From positions 3,534,001-3,598,000 of the forward strand of contig NZ_CP099489.1 in the NCBI RefSeq assembly GCF_023923225.1: DNA of 64,000 bases. Direction: 5' to 3'. The DNA is from Ornithinimicrobium faecis. GTDB lineage: Bacteria > Actinomycetota > Actinomycetes > Actinomycetales > Dermatophilaceae. The notes below the pieces were generated by a model. The model was not told the DNA's origin, ran no database searches, and saw nothing but the letters and a program-made list of their open reading frames with translations. Positions 46,670 to 54,962 of this stretch are shown here, piece by piece (positions within the stretch are counted from its first letter, which is position 1; every line of letters starts with the position of its first letter). A program made the translations under genes and the position numbers.

Positions 46670-46825
46670 TCAGCGCGAGGTCAGGAGGAGTCCCTGCCAG
46701 CCGCGGCGCGCGCCGGAGCGGGCGTGGCCGGCGCTTCGCCGCGCGATGCGGTTCCTCGCCTCGTTGGTGCGGGTGCGCTGGACGTGGGCGTCCAGTGCCA
46801 CGTCGATGTCCATCAGATAGCACAT
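46670..46825 (-). CDS. Small ORF, 51 aa, downstream of the MFS gene
   Basis: ATG 46825 is preceded by GAGAAGGA at good spacing and followed by a hairpin 12 bases after its stop, so the unit has its own ribosome site and terminator. The product begins MCYLMDIDVALDAHVQRTR and is arginine-rich. It follows the MFS gene by 40 bases on the same strand. I do not recognise it. Confidence 0.45.
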   Translation of the reverse strand: MCYLMDIDVALDAHVQRTRTNEARNRIARRSAGHARSGARRGWQGLLLTSR

Positions 46826-46867
46826 AGCGATTCCTTCTCTCAGTGGTTTGCGAGCGGGACGGAGGGG

Positions 46868-48136
46868 TCAGGCGATCTCATGGCGGGCCACCAACCGGGT
46901 GCTCACCTGGGTCGCGGCATAGGTCACGGCCAGCAGGCACAGCACGACGGTGCCGATGAAGACCGCCGGCAGGCCGAAGAACTCCCCGACCAGGCCGCCG
47001 AGCAGTGCCCCCAGCGGCATCAGGCCATAGCCGATCATCCCGGAGGCTCCCCCGACCCGCCCCAGCTTGGCGGCCGGGACCAGGCGCTGACGCATGGAGC
47101 GGTTCACCACATTGCCGGTCATGTTGGTCAGCCCGACGACGAAGAACGCGGCGGCGATGGCCCACGCCTCCGGCACCAGGACGGGCACGAGCAACAGCAG
47201 CGCGTTGGATGCCCAGCAGGTCATCAGCAGCGTCACCTCGGGCACCAGCTTCAGCAACCGCTCCGCCAGCATCGCCCCGGTGACGGCACCAACGGCCAGC
47301 ACGGCCAGCAGCAGCGGGAACTCGTGCGACTCCAGACCGACCCGCGAGCCTGGGCCGACCACCCAGAGGATGAAGACGGCGAAATAGCCGGTGTTGGCAA
47401 AGTTGGCCACCGAGCTGGCGATGACCAGCGGGCGCAGCACCGGGTGGGTGAACTGGAAGCGGATTCCCTCGAGGACCTCGTGCAGTTTGCCGGCCGCGCT
47501 CTCGTCCGGCGCCTTCTCCGCGCGATAGTCCCCGCGCAGCCCCAGCCCGATCAGCAGCAGGAAGAGCACCCCGAGGGCCACCGGGATCCCAAAGACCCAG
47601 CCGCTGCCGAGCACCAGGACGAACCCGCCGACCGGGGCGCCGACAAAGGTGTTCATCACCTGCTCCATGCCCATGACCCGCCCGTTGGCGGCCGACAGCC
47701 GGGACCGCGGCGCCAGCTGCGGGATGATCGAGGACCCGGCCAGGTCGATGAACACCTGGGTGATGCCATACAGCCCGACCGCCCCGATGAGCAGCGGCAT
47801 GGTGAGCCGGTCGGTGATGGCGAGGGCCGTCAGCCCGCCCAGCACCCCGAGGCGCACCACGGTCCCGATCAGTTGCACGTGCCGGCGGTCCAGCCGGTCC
47901 ACCACCACCCCGGCAACCAGGCCGAGCAGCAGCCAGGGCAGCCAGAAGGCCACCTGCAGCAGCGAGATCTCGCTCGGCGAGCGGGTCAGCGTGACCGCGA
48001 TCAGCGGCACGCCGCCGAGCACGATGCCGTCGGCCAGGTTGGCCAGGCCAACCCCACCCAGATGTATGCCGAATGGCCGGCCCAGGCGCTCCGGCGCCGG
48101 TTCCGCGGTGGTCGGCTGTGTCGTGCTCGTGGTCAT
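46868..48136 (-). CDS. MFS transporter (drug-efflux type)
   Basis: 422 residues from ATG 48136 (MTTSTTQPTTAEPAPERLG), with 12 membrane segments and the loop DRLDRRHVQLIG typical of enterobactin/tetracycline-like exporters. It is divergent from an ArsR-type regulator with only about 70 bases between starts, so regulation by that protein through the TGCA repeat array is likely. The substrate is unknown. Confidence 0.9.
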   Translation of the reverse strand: MTTSTTQPTTAEPAPERLGRPFGIHLGGVGLANLADGIVLGGVPLIAVTLTRSPSEISLLQVAFWLPWLLLGLVAGVVVDRLDRRHVQLIGTVVRLGVLGGLTALAITDRLTMPLLIGAVGLYGITQVFIDLAGSSIIPQLAPRSRLSAANGRVMGMEQVMNTFVGAPVGGFVLVLGSGWVFGIPVALGVLFLLLIGLGLRGDYRAEKAPDESAAGKLHEVLEGIRFQFTHPVLRPLVIASSVANFANTGYFAVFILWVVGPGSRVGLESHEFPLLLAVLAVGAVTGAMLAERLLKLVPEVTLLMTCWASNALLLLVPVLVPEAWAIAAAFFVVGLTNMTGNVVNRSMRQRLVPAAKLGRVGGASGMIGYGLMPLGALLGGLVGEFFGLPAVFIGTVVLCLLAVTYAATQVSTRLVARHEIA

Positions 48137-48158
48137 CGGTCGCTCCCGGTAGAGTAAG

Positions 48159-48204
48159 TGCAGAACTTCATCTGCATAACTTTCTCTGCAAAGGTACCTC
48201 TGCA
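48159..48204. promoter_or_regulatory. Array of four TGCA elements spaced exactly 14 bp
   Basis: TGCA occurs at 48159, 48173, 48187 and 48201, mostly as TCTGCA, giving a strict 14-base period across the MFS/ArsR divergent promoter. The outermost copies are arranged as GTGCAGA and TCTGCAC, so the whole block is roughly palindromic. A likely binding array for the ArsR-type regulator. Confidence 0.55.
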
Positions 48205-48205
48205 C

Positions 48206-48865
48206 ATGGTTGAGCGCAACCCCCTTTCCGACGACGCTGCTGCACCGGACGAGCCGGCCTACCTGGCGCGGCGCATCGACGCGAGCGCGATGAAGGCGTT
48301 CGCGCACCCGCTGCGGATGGCGATGTACGACTATCTGAACGATCACGAGTCGGCCACGGCGACGATGCTGGCCAAGCACACCGGGGAGAGCACCGGACAG
48401 ACCAGTTATCACCTGCGCCAACTCGAGCGGCACGGCTTCGTCGAGGAGGACGCCGCGCGCGGCTCCGGCCGGGAGCGCTGGTGGAAGGCTGTCGGCTTCC
48501 GGATGGACCGCGACGACCTGGCCCAGGACTCCTCGACCCGCCCCGCGGTGACCGCGATGCTCCAGAACCAGGTGAGTCAACGTGCGGAGGCGCTCAGGGA
48601 CTGGTTCCAGCGCTCAGAGTCGGAGACCGCGTCATGGCAGAACAGCTCGCTGACCTCTCGGACCACCGCCAAGATGACGGCCCAGGAGTCAGCTGACCTC
48701 AACCGGGTCCTGATGGAGACCATCCACGAGCACACCGAAGCGGCCAAGGCCAGGCACTCGGCGGGGAAAGGAGTGTCCGAGGGCGGGGAGGGCGCACCCG
48801 ATGCCGAGGGGACGCGGCAGGTCCGGATCTATCTTGATGTCTTCCCGCTGCCCACCGACGACTAG
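48206..48865 (+). CDS. ArsR-type winged-helix regulator
   Basis: 219 residues from ATG 48206. The winged helix is AMKAFAHPLRMAMYDYLNDH, then GESTGQTSYHLRQLERHGFV. No metal-binding cysteines are present, so it is probably a sensor of small molecules rather than metals. Divergent from and likely controlling the MFS exporter. Confidence 0.88.
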   Translation: MVERNPLSDDAAAPDEPAYLARRIDASAMKAFAHPLRMAMYDYLNDHESATATMLAKHTGESTGQTSYHLRQLERHGFVEEDAARGSGRERWWKAVGFRMDRDDLAQDSSTRPAVTAMLQNQVSQRAEALRDWFQRSESETASWQNSSLTSRTTAKMTAQESADLNRVLMETIHEHTEAAKARHSAGKGVSEGGEGAPDAEGTRQVRIYLDVFPLPTDD

Positions 48866-48905
48866 GACCCGCCCCTGGCACCTGATGCGCAGTCCCCGAC
48901 CAGCC

Positions 48906-49844
48906 TCAGACCAGTCCCTGCCGGCTGGCCTGCACGCCCAACTGGAAGCGACTCTCGACGCGCAGCACCCGCTGCAGGTCCGCGATGCGGCGGTGCAGCG
49001 TGCGCGGTGAGATGCCCAGGTTCTTCGAGATCTGACCGTCGGTGAGACCGGCGCTGAGCATCGCGACGAGTTCACGGTCCTGCTCGGTGATGCCGTCGGC
49101 GTCACGCAGCTCGCTCCCGCGGTGGGGCACCGGGATGGCCGCCTCCCACTCACGCTCGAACAGCTCGATCAACGCATCCAGCAGCAGCGAGCCCCGCACC
49201 AGGAGGGCCTCACCGCGGCCGGGTCCGGTGGACAGCCCGATCAGCCCCTGCACGTCATCACAGAGCAGCAGTTTCATCGGCAGCCGCGCGGACACGCGCG
49301 CCACCTCACCCTCGGTGCGCCCGACCATGGCCCACCCATCGGGGCCGGCCTCCCGCAACGAGGCGCCCTCATAGACCACGCGCCACTGCACGCCGCGGGT
49401 CTGAGCCCGCTGCTGGGCCTGACCGGGCAGCGGATCGGCGTGGAAATAGGGGCCCCGGTCCAACCCGCGCATCACGGTGTCGGCGCGCTCGGCCATCTGG
49501 GTCGCGGCGGCCATCACCTGGCGCGGTCCTTCGACAACCTCGACGGCTTCCCGCCCGCCACCGGGGCGCCGGCGATAGTCGGCAGCCAGCGACTCGGCCG
49601 TCGTCCGCAACCGGTCGACCTCGCGCTGGCGCAGGGCGGCCCCGTGGTGCAGTGCCTCCCCCGGCGGCACCGCATCAACCAGCCCGTCCCGCCGCAGGAT
49701 CAGACCAGCCGCCACCAGCCGATCGACGACGCCAGCGTCCACCTGCTCCTCGGGGTGGGGCCCGGTGCGCACCAGGTCGCGATAGGCGCTCGCCTCTGCC
49801 CTGGTGAGTCCCAGGGTGGCGAGGGGTTCGGGCGACTGGCCCAT
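48906..49844 (-). CDS. TrmB/LuxR-type transcriptional regulator
   Basis: 312 residues from ATG 49844 (MGQSPEPLATLGLTRAEASA). The N-terminus is a TrmB-like winged helix (LTRAEASAYRDLVRTGPH), the middle an unassigned sensor region, and the C-terminus a LuxR-type helix-turn-helix (SAGLTDGQISKNLGISPRTL). It is divergent from the subtilase with about 200 bases between starts, so it may regulate the protease. This fusion type is common in streptomycetes and relatives. Confidence 0.82.
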   Translation of the reverse strand: MGQSPEPLATLGLTRAEASAYRDLVRTGPHPEEQVDAGVVDRLVAAGLILRRDGLVDAVPPGEALHHGAALRQREVDRLRTTAESLAADYRRRPGGGREAVEVVEGPRQVMAAATQMAERADTVMRGLDRGPYFHADPLPGQAQQRAQTRGVQWRVVYEGASLREAGPDGWAMVGRTEGEVARVSARLPMKLLLCDDVQGLIGLSTGPGRGEALLVRGSLLLDALIELFEREWEAAIPVPHRGSELRDADGITEQDRELVAMLSAGLTDGQISKNLGISPRTLHRRIADLQRVLRVESRFQLGVQASRQGLV

Positions 49845-50050
49845 TCGGCATACTCCTGTCCTGCAGTCTCGCTGGCAGCACGCTGGTCCAGCACGCCGGC
49901 GACGCAAGGATCGAGCCGCCCGGGGTGGCCGATCGCTGCCGTGGCGAGACTATGCCACCGCAGATCCTTGCCGTCGCCCTGCCCCGGTGATTGGTTGGAA
50001 AGATCCCGCCCTGTGACGCGGCGGCCCCTCCCCTGAGAAGGACTTGCTTG

Positions 50051-53000
50051 ATGACATCCATGCCTCGGCGCCGACGCCGACTGCTCACGCTGGCCACCCT
50101 GGTGGCCCTGGTCGGGTCGGGGGCCACCACGGCCCTCGGATCACCCGACCAGGAACCCGACCTGGTCACCGCCGCAACGACCACCGCCCAAGCGACCGCC
50201 GCCTCGATGGCCATCGCTCCCACGGGCAGTGGGCTCGCTGCCAGCGATGCTCCGGCGGTGCAGGAGTTTGAGGACGGCAACTATGTCGTCGTCATGCGCG
50301 AGCAGCCGGTGGCGACCTATGACGGTCACGACGCTGGCCACCCCGCCACGCGCCCCGACGAGGGCCAGAAGGTCAACCCGCACACCGCTGCCGCGCGCGG
50401 GTGGGCCAAGAAGCTCGAGTCCGAGCAGGACGAGGTCCTGGACGAGGCCGGGGCCCAGGAGCCGCACACGCGCTTCACCGGTGCGGTCAACGGTTTCGCT
50501 GGCACGCTGACCGCCGACGAGGCCGCGACGCTGGCCAGCGACCCGCTGGTGCTGGCCGTCGTCCCCGACGAGATCCGCACCCTGGACACAGCCGAGTCCC
50601 CGGACTTCCTGGGCCTGACCGGCAAGAAGGGTGTCTGGCAGCAGGTTGCTGGCAAGAAGGCCGACCCCAGCACCGCCGGTGAGGGCATCGTGGTCGGCAT
50701 CGTCGACAGCGGCATCCGCCCGGAGAGCCCCTCCTTCGCCGACGTCGGCCACCCCGCCCCGCCCGCCGACTGGGCCGGCGCGTGCGAGACCGAGGACCCG
50801 GCGGCGTTCCCCGCCGACAGCTGCAGCGACAAACTGGTCGGCGCGCGCTATTTCGTCAACGGCTTCGGCGCCGGGCGCCTGGCCGACTTCGAGAGCCTCA
50901 GCCCGCTGGACTCCGGCGGTCACGGCACCCACACCGCCAGCACCGCCGCCGGCAACTCGGGGGTCGTCGCCACCATCGCTGGTGAGGAGCGCGGCACGAT
51001 CTCCGGCATGGCACCGGGTGCCCACGTCGCGGCCTACAAGGCCTGCTGGGACGGCGCGACCAGCAGCGGTTGCGCCACCTCCGACACCGTGGCCGCGATC
51101 AACGCCGCCGTGCTCGACGGTGTCGACGTCATCAACTATTCGATCTCCGGGTCGCTGACCAGCTTCATCGACCCGGTCGAGGTGGCCTTCCTCAACGCGG
51201 CCAGCGCCGGTGTCTTCGTCGCGGCCTCCGCCGGCAACTCCGGTCCGGGCGCCTCGACCACCGCGCACGCCTCACCGTGGATCACCACGGTGGCCGCCTC
51301 CACCCACGCCGTCCACGAGAACACGGTCGTCCTCGGTGACGACCGCCGCTTCATCGGCGCCTCGGTCACCAGCGGCATGGACGCCCCGGCCCCGTTCGCC
51401 TATGCCGGCGACCTCGCCGCAGCAGACGCCAGCAGCGCCGACGCGGCCCTGTGCCTGCCGGGCACCCTGGACGCCGAGCTCGTGGCTGACACCGTGGTGC
51501 TGTGCGACCGCGGTGAGAACGCCCGGGCCGAGAAGTCCGTCGTCGTCGCCGACGCCGGTGGCGTCGGCATGGTGCTCGTCAACGTCGGCGCCGACGGCCT
51601 GAACGCCGACATCCACGCGGTCCCGACCGTGCACCTGCCCGACACCGACCGCGACGAGGTGCTGGCCTATGCCCGCACAGACGGCGCAACCGCCCAAATC
51701 GCGCTCGGCAACGAGGGCTCCACCACGCAGGTGCCCCAGGTCGCGGGCTTCTCCTCCCGTGGCCCGTCCCTGGCTGGTGGCGGCGACGTGCTCAAGCCGG
51801 ACCTGTCGGCCCCGGGCGTGGACGTCCTGGCGGCCTACTCCCCCACGCAGGGCGGCGAGTCGTTCATGTATTCCTCGGGCACCTCGATGTCCTCCCCGCA
51901 CATCGCGGGTCTGGCGGCCCTGGTGATGCAGGCGCACCCGGACTGGTCTCCGATGATGGTCAAGTCCGCGATGATGACGACCGCACGCGAGCATGTCGGT
52001 GACAACGACCCGTTCGCCGGTGGCGCCGGCTTCGTCGACCCGACCCGGTTCCTCGACCCGGGCCTGGTGCTCGACTCGCAGAGCGATGACTGGTGGGACT
52101 TCCTGGCCGGTCAGGGCATCGTCTATGCCGACTCTGGCGAGCCGGTCTCCGATAACCCGATCGACGCCAGTGAGCTCAACATCCCCTCGATCGCCGTGGG
52201 TGACCTCTATGGCGCACAGACGTTGACCCGCACCCTGACCAACGTCTCGGGCACCGCCGGTGTCTGGCACTCCAGCGTGCGGGGCCTTGAGGGCCTGGAC
52301 GTCACCGTGACCCCGGCCAAGATCCGGCCGGGCAAGGGCGGCAGCCAGGACGTCTCGATCGCCATCACCGACGTCGACGCGCCCGCCAACCAGTGGGCCA
52401 CCGGGTCGATCACCTGGACCGGCCCCGGCAAGCGTGAGGTCACCATCCCCGTCGTGGTGCGTCCCGGCACCCTCGACGCACCGTCCCAGGTCACCGCTGG
52501 CCTGACCGACACCGAGCTGGAGATCCCCGTCAAGATGGGTGTCAACGGCGCCATCGACACCCGCGTCACCGGCCTGTTCGCCGGCGAGCAGTTCGAGGGC
52601 AGCGCGCACCACCAGCTGTTCTTCGACGGCACCGACCCGGAGCTGTTCACCCAGCCGTTCACCTATCCGCGCGGCTATCCCACCGTGCGCATCGAGGTCG
52701 AGACCGACGTCCCCGACGCCGACCTGGACCTGTATGTGACCAGCTCGTGGTCCTCCTACCCCGTGGCCCGCGCGGTCTCCAGCGCCCGCAACGAGGTCTA
52801 TCAGGGTGCGATCTACAGCTCCGCCCCCGAGCACTGGATCCACGTGGTGGCCAAGGGCACCGAGGCCGAGCGCATCCCGTTCACGCTGCGGGTCTTCTTC
52901 CCGACGCCCGGGGACACCGGCACGCTGGTGATGGACCCGGCCGACGACGTCGTCAAGGGCGAGACCCACGTCTTCACTGGTGAACTCAAGACGGACGGGG

Positions 53001-53077
53001 AGAGCCCCTACTACGGCACCGTCGAGTTCCTGCGCGACGGAGCCGTCGTCGACACCACCGTGGTGCGCGTCAACTGA
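50051..53077 (+). CDS. Secreted S8 subtilase with PA and C-terminal beta domains
   Basis: 1008 residues from ATG 50051, preceded by GAGAAGG; a second ATG lies three codons in. The signal peptide is RRRRRLLTLATLVALVGSG. An inhibitor_I9-like propeptide spans about 75-180. The catalytic triad is Asp in VVGIVDSGI (about 219), His in GHGTHTASTAAG (about 292) and Ser in SGTSMSSPHIAG (about 612). A PA domain is inserted between His and Ser, and Fn3-like and pre-peptidase C-terminal-like domains follow. It is a typical actinobacterial extracellular protease. A strong hairpin follows the stop. Confidence 0.93.
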   Translation: MTSMPRRRRRLLTLATLVALVGSGATTALGSPDQEPDLVTAATTTAQATAASMAIAPTGSGLAASDAPAVQEFEDGNYVVVMREQPVATYDGHDAGHPATRPDEGQKVNPHTAAARGWAKKLESEQDEVLDEAGAQEPHTRFTGAVNGFAGTLTADEAATLASDPLVLAVVPDEIRTLDTAESPDFLGLTGKKGVWQQVAGKKADPSTAGEGIVVGIVDSGIRPESPSFADVGHPAPPADWAGACETEDPAAFPADSCSDKLVGARYFVNGFGAGRLADFESLSPLDSGGHGTHTASTAAGNSGVVATIAGEERGTISGMAPGAHVAAYKACWDGATSSGCATSDTVAAINAAVLDGVDVINYSISGSLTSFIDPVEVAFLNAASAGVFVAASAGNSGPGASTTAHASPWITTVAASTHAVHENTVVLGDDRRFIGASVTSGMDAPAPFAYAGDLAAADASSADAALCLPGTLDAELVADTVVLCDRGENARAEKSVVVADAGGVGMVLVNVGADGLNADIHAVPTVHLPDTDRDEVLAYARTDGATAQIALGNEGSTTQVPQVAGFSSRGPSLAGGGDVLKPDLSAPGVDVLAAYSPTQGGESFMYSSGTSMSSPHIAGLAALVMQAHPDWSPMMVKSAMMTTAREHVGDNDPFAGGAGFVDPTRFLDPGLVLDSQSDDWWDFLAGQGIVYADSGEPVSDNPIDASELNIPSIAVGDLYGAQTLTRTLTNVSGTAGVWHSSVRGLEGLDVTVTPAKIRPGKGGSQDVSIAITDVDAPANQWATGSITWTGPGKREVTIPVVVRPGTLDAPSQVTAGLTDTELEIPVKMGVNGAIDTRVTGLFAGEQFEGSAHHQLFFDGTDPELFTQPFTYPRGYPTVRIEVETDVPDADLDLYVTSSWSSYPVARAVSSARNEVYQGAIYSSAPEHWIHVVAKGTEAERIPFTLRVFFPTPGDTGTLVMDPADDVVKGETHVFTGELKTDGESPYYGTVEFLRDGAVVDTTVVRVN

Positions 53078-53093
53078 TCGACCCCACCCCCAC

Positions 53094-53136
53094 ACGGCGA
53101 GCGCCCTCGAGCCACCGGCTCGGCGGCGCTCGCTGT
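53094..53136 (+). terminator. Strong terminator hairpin after the subtilase
   Basis: GGCGAGCGCC (53096-53105) pairs with GGCGCTCGCT (53125-53134), and an inner CGAGCC/GGCTCG stem lies between. It overlaps the first bases of the direct repeat at 53127. Confidence 0.75.
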
Positions 53137-53171
53137 GTCAGACCAACGTGGTCGGCATCGTGCCAATCCCC
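53127..53171. repeat. 45-bp direct repeat, copy 1 (relic of an FAH gene 3' end)
   Basis: Matches 53970-54014 at 40 of 45 positions. In copy 2 the sequence encodes the last codons of the FAH-family gene (GIGTMRTTLV); copy 1 would read GIGTMPTTLV and has no gene in front of it. The vapBC module lies between the copies. Confidence 0.75.
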
Positions 53172-53180
53172 CTCTGCCCG

Positions 53181-53585
53181 TCAGGCGCCGATCAACGAAA
53201 CAGTCCGTATGCCGCAATGTCGCCTGAGCACCTCAAAGTCGCGATCACGGTGCATCACCGGGAGGTCGAGGCGCAGCGCGACGCTGGCAATCAGGCAGTC
53301 ACCGAGGTTCCGCACGGACTCACCCCCGCGGCGGCACATCCGCTGCAGTGATGCGGCCGCAAGTGAGTCCACGATCGGCTCCGTGGGTGTCAACTCGAAG
53401 GACTCAATCAACCGGCGCCGTCGTGCGGCGAGCGCCTCGTCGGTCGTGCCGCTGAGCAGTTCCATCAGCACCACCTCCGGGATCACCAGGCGCTCTTGCT
53501 TCCGGATGAGCGACTCGAGTTGATCACCAGCGCCCGACGGGCCCGGTCGCAAGAACTCGATCCACGCTGAGGTATCGACGATCAC
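53181..53585 (-). CDS. vapC: PIN-domain ribonuclease toxin (VapC)
   Basis: 134 residues from GTG 53585, which overlaps the antitoxin stop. PIN-domain acidic residues are visible in IVDTSAWIEF (Asp3), the Glu in VLMELLSG and the Asp in LGDCLIASVA and HRDRDFEVL. VapC toxins cleave RNA, often tRNA or rRNA, when the antitoxin is lost. Confidence 0.92.
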   Translation of the reverse strand: MIVDTSAWIEFLRPGPSGAGDQLESLIRKQERLVIPEVVLMELLSGTTDEALAARRRRLIESFELTPTEPIVDSLAAASLQRMCRRGGESVRNLGDCLIASVALRLDLPVMHRDRDFEVLRRHCGIRTVSLIGA

Positions 53586-53791
53586 CTGCTCGCCGCCCAG
53601 TCTCCCTCGATCTCATCATTGTCGACCTCAAAGCCGCTGCCCCTCATCGCCAGGACCTCTTCGGTCGTCATCGGCTCGCGGATGAGCTGCTGCAACGCGA
53701 AGTCGACGGCAGCTCGCTTGGACCCGAGCCGGAAGCGTGCCATCACCGCGGCCACCAGGTCCTCATCGATATCGATGTTCGTGCGCGCCAT
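53582..53791 (-). CDS. vapB: VapB-type antitoxin
   Basis: 69 residues from ATG 53791. The N-terminal ribbon-helix-helix is ARTNIDIDEDLVAAVMARF, then GSKRAAVDFALQQL; the C-terminus (EVDNDEIEGDW) would wrap the toxin. An eight-base-arm palindrome lies nine bases upstream of the start and fits autorepression. Confidence 0.92.
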   Translation of the reverse strand: MARTNIDIDEDLVAAVMARFRLGSKRAAVDFALQQLIREPMTTEEVLAMRGSGFEVDNDEIEGDWAASR

Positions 53792-53799
53792 GACACAAC

Positions 53800-53819
53800 G
53801 ATACACCTTGTGGTGTATC
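53800..53819. promoter_or_regulatory. Putative VapB(C) operator
   Basis: GATACACCTTGTGGTGTATC: perfect eight-base arms around TTGT immediately upstream of vapB. Confidence 0.75.
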
Positions 53820-53881
53820 AGCTGTCGCGTTCGTCGTGCCCTCTGTGCCTTCCCGCGACGCCGTGCCAGGCCGAACCGATG

Positions 53882-53924
53882 GGGACGGGTGGGTGAGTCG
53901 TGCCGTGACTCATCCACCCGTCCC
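53882..53924. terminator. Long hairpin, family TGAGTC-N7-GACTCA (copy C)
   Basis: Arms GGGACGGGTGGGTGAGTC and GACTCATCCACCCGTCCC pair at 17 of 18 positions around the loop GTGCCGT. It lies downstream of the FAH-family gene at 53981-54814 and upstream of vapB, and could terminate the former. Confidence 0.75.
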
Positions 53925-53969
53925 GTCAGCAGGCCGGGGCGGTCGAGAGATGGCGCGCGCCGGCCCGGC

Positions 53970-54014
53970 CGCTCGCCGTGTCAGACCAGGGTGGTCCGCA
54001 TCGTGCCGATCCCC
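53970..54014. repeat. 45-bp direct repeat, copy 2 (3' end of the FAH gene)
   Basis: Functional copy covering the stop codon and last ten or so codons of the FAH-family gene; matches 53127-53171 at 40 of 45 positions. Confidence 0.75.
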
Positions 54015-54814
54015 TCGATGGTGCTCACGATGACCTCGCCCGAGGACAGGTAGCGCTTGGGCTCCCGGACGGCGCCGACCCCGGCGGGGGTGCCGCTGAA
54101 GATCAGGTCGCCTGGCAGCAGCCGCACGATCGCGGACAGTTTGGCGACGAGCTCGGCGACGGAAAAGACCATGTCGGCGGTGGTGCCGTCCTGCAGGCTC
54201 TCCTCCCCCGAGGTGCAGCCGATGGCCAGCCGGTCGCGGTCGGCGAACTCGTCCGGAGTCACCAGGACCGGGCCGATCGGGCTGAAGCCGGGATAGGACT
54301 TGCCCATCGAGAACTGTGGCGGCTTGCTCTGGAACTGGACCGCCCGCTCGCTGAGGTCCTGCCCGACGGTGAGGCCGGCGACGTGCTCCCACGCGTCCTC
54401 GACCGCGATCTGGTGACCCTCCTGGCCGATCACGACCACCAGCTCGACCTCAAAGTCGCACCGGTCGCTGGGCAGGGGCACCTCGGCATACGGCCCGGTC
54501 ACCGAGGACGGGAACTTGGTGAAGACCATCGGCTCGTCGGGCAGGTCGAGCCCGGCCTCCTCCGCGTGGTCCTTGTAGTTCAGGCCGATGCCGAACACCT
54601 GCGGGGGCCGGGGCACGGGCGGGCCGAGCTGCTCCGCGTCGAAGGGCTCACCGGTGCTGGCGTCCTGGGCGCCGGCCCACGCGGCGAACTGCGCCCAGTC
54701 CTCCAGCAGCGGTTGCAGGTCCGGGCCGAACTGGCCGTCGCTGGCGCGCTCGATGTCCAGCGCGCGGTCCCCGTCGACCAGCACCGCGCGGCCCTCCAGG
54801 TTTGCAATGCGCAT
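53981..54814 (-). CDS. Fumarylacetoacetate hydrolase (FAH) family protein
   Basis: 277 residues, GC-rich and host-like. FAH signatures are GIGLNYKDHAEEAG, DFEVELVVVIG and LIFSGTPAGVGA. The N-terminal about 60 residues form the short domain usual in 2-hydroxyhepta-2,4-diene-1,7-dioate isomerase-like members. The divergent neighbour is acetoacetyl-CoA synthetase; acetoacetate is a product of tyrosine and homogentisate breakdown, so the two could act in one route, but the exact substrate is unknown. Confidence 0.88.
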   Translation of the reverse strand: MRIANLEGRAVLVDGDRALDIERASDGQFGPDLQPLLEDWAQFAAWAGAQDASTGEPFDAEQLGPPVPRPPQVFGIGLNYKDHAEEAGLDLPDEPMVFTKFPSSVTGPYAEVPLPSDRCDFEVELVVVIGQEGHQIAVEDAWEHVAGLTVGQDLSERAVQFQSKPPQFSMGKSYPGFSPIGPVLVTPDEFADRDRLAIGCTSGEESLQDGTTADMVFSVAELVAKLSAIVRLLPGDLIFSGTPAGVGAVREPKRYLSSGEVIVSTIEGIGTMRTTLV

Positions 54815-54962
54815 GCGATCTCCTCAGTCGGTCAGGTCCAGGGTGGACCTGATGATGGTGTCGGCGTCGATCGCCATCCTCCATCACCCGAACCGGACAC
54901 CCAGATGCGGTCCTTCTCGATGCTCTATCGTCTGCGGGAGCGACTGGCCAAGGAGGAGTCCC

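Noticed and set aside
46628..48157. A 509-codon plus-strand open frame opposite the MFS gene
   Set aside because: Gln/His/Pro-rich antisense shadow of a clear membrane transporter.
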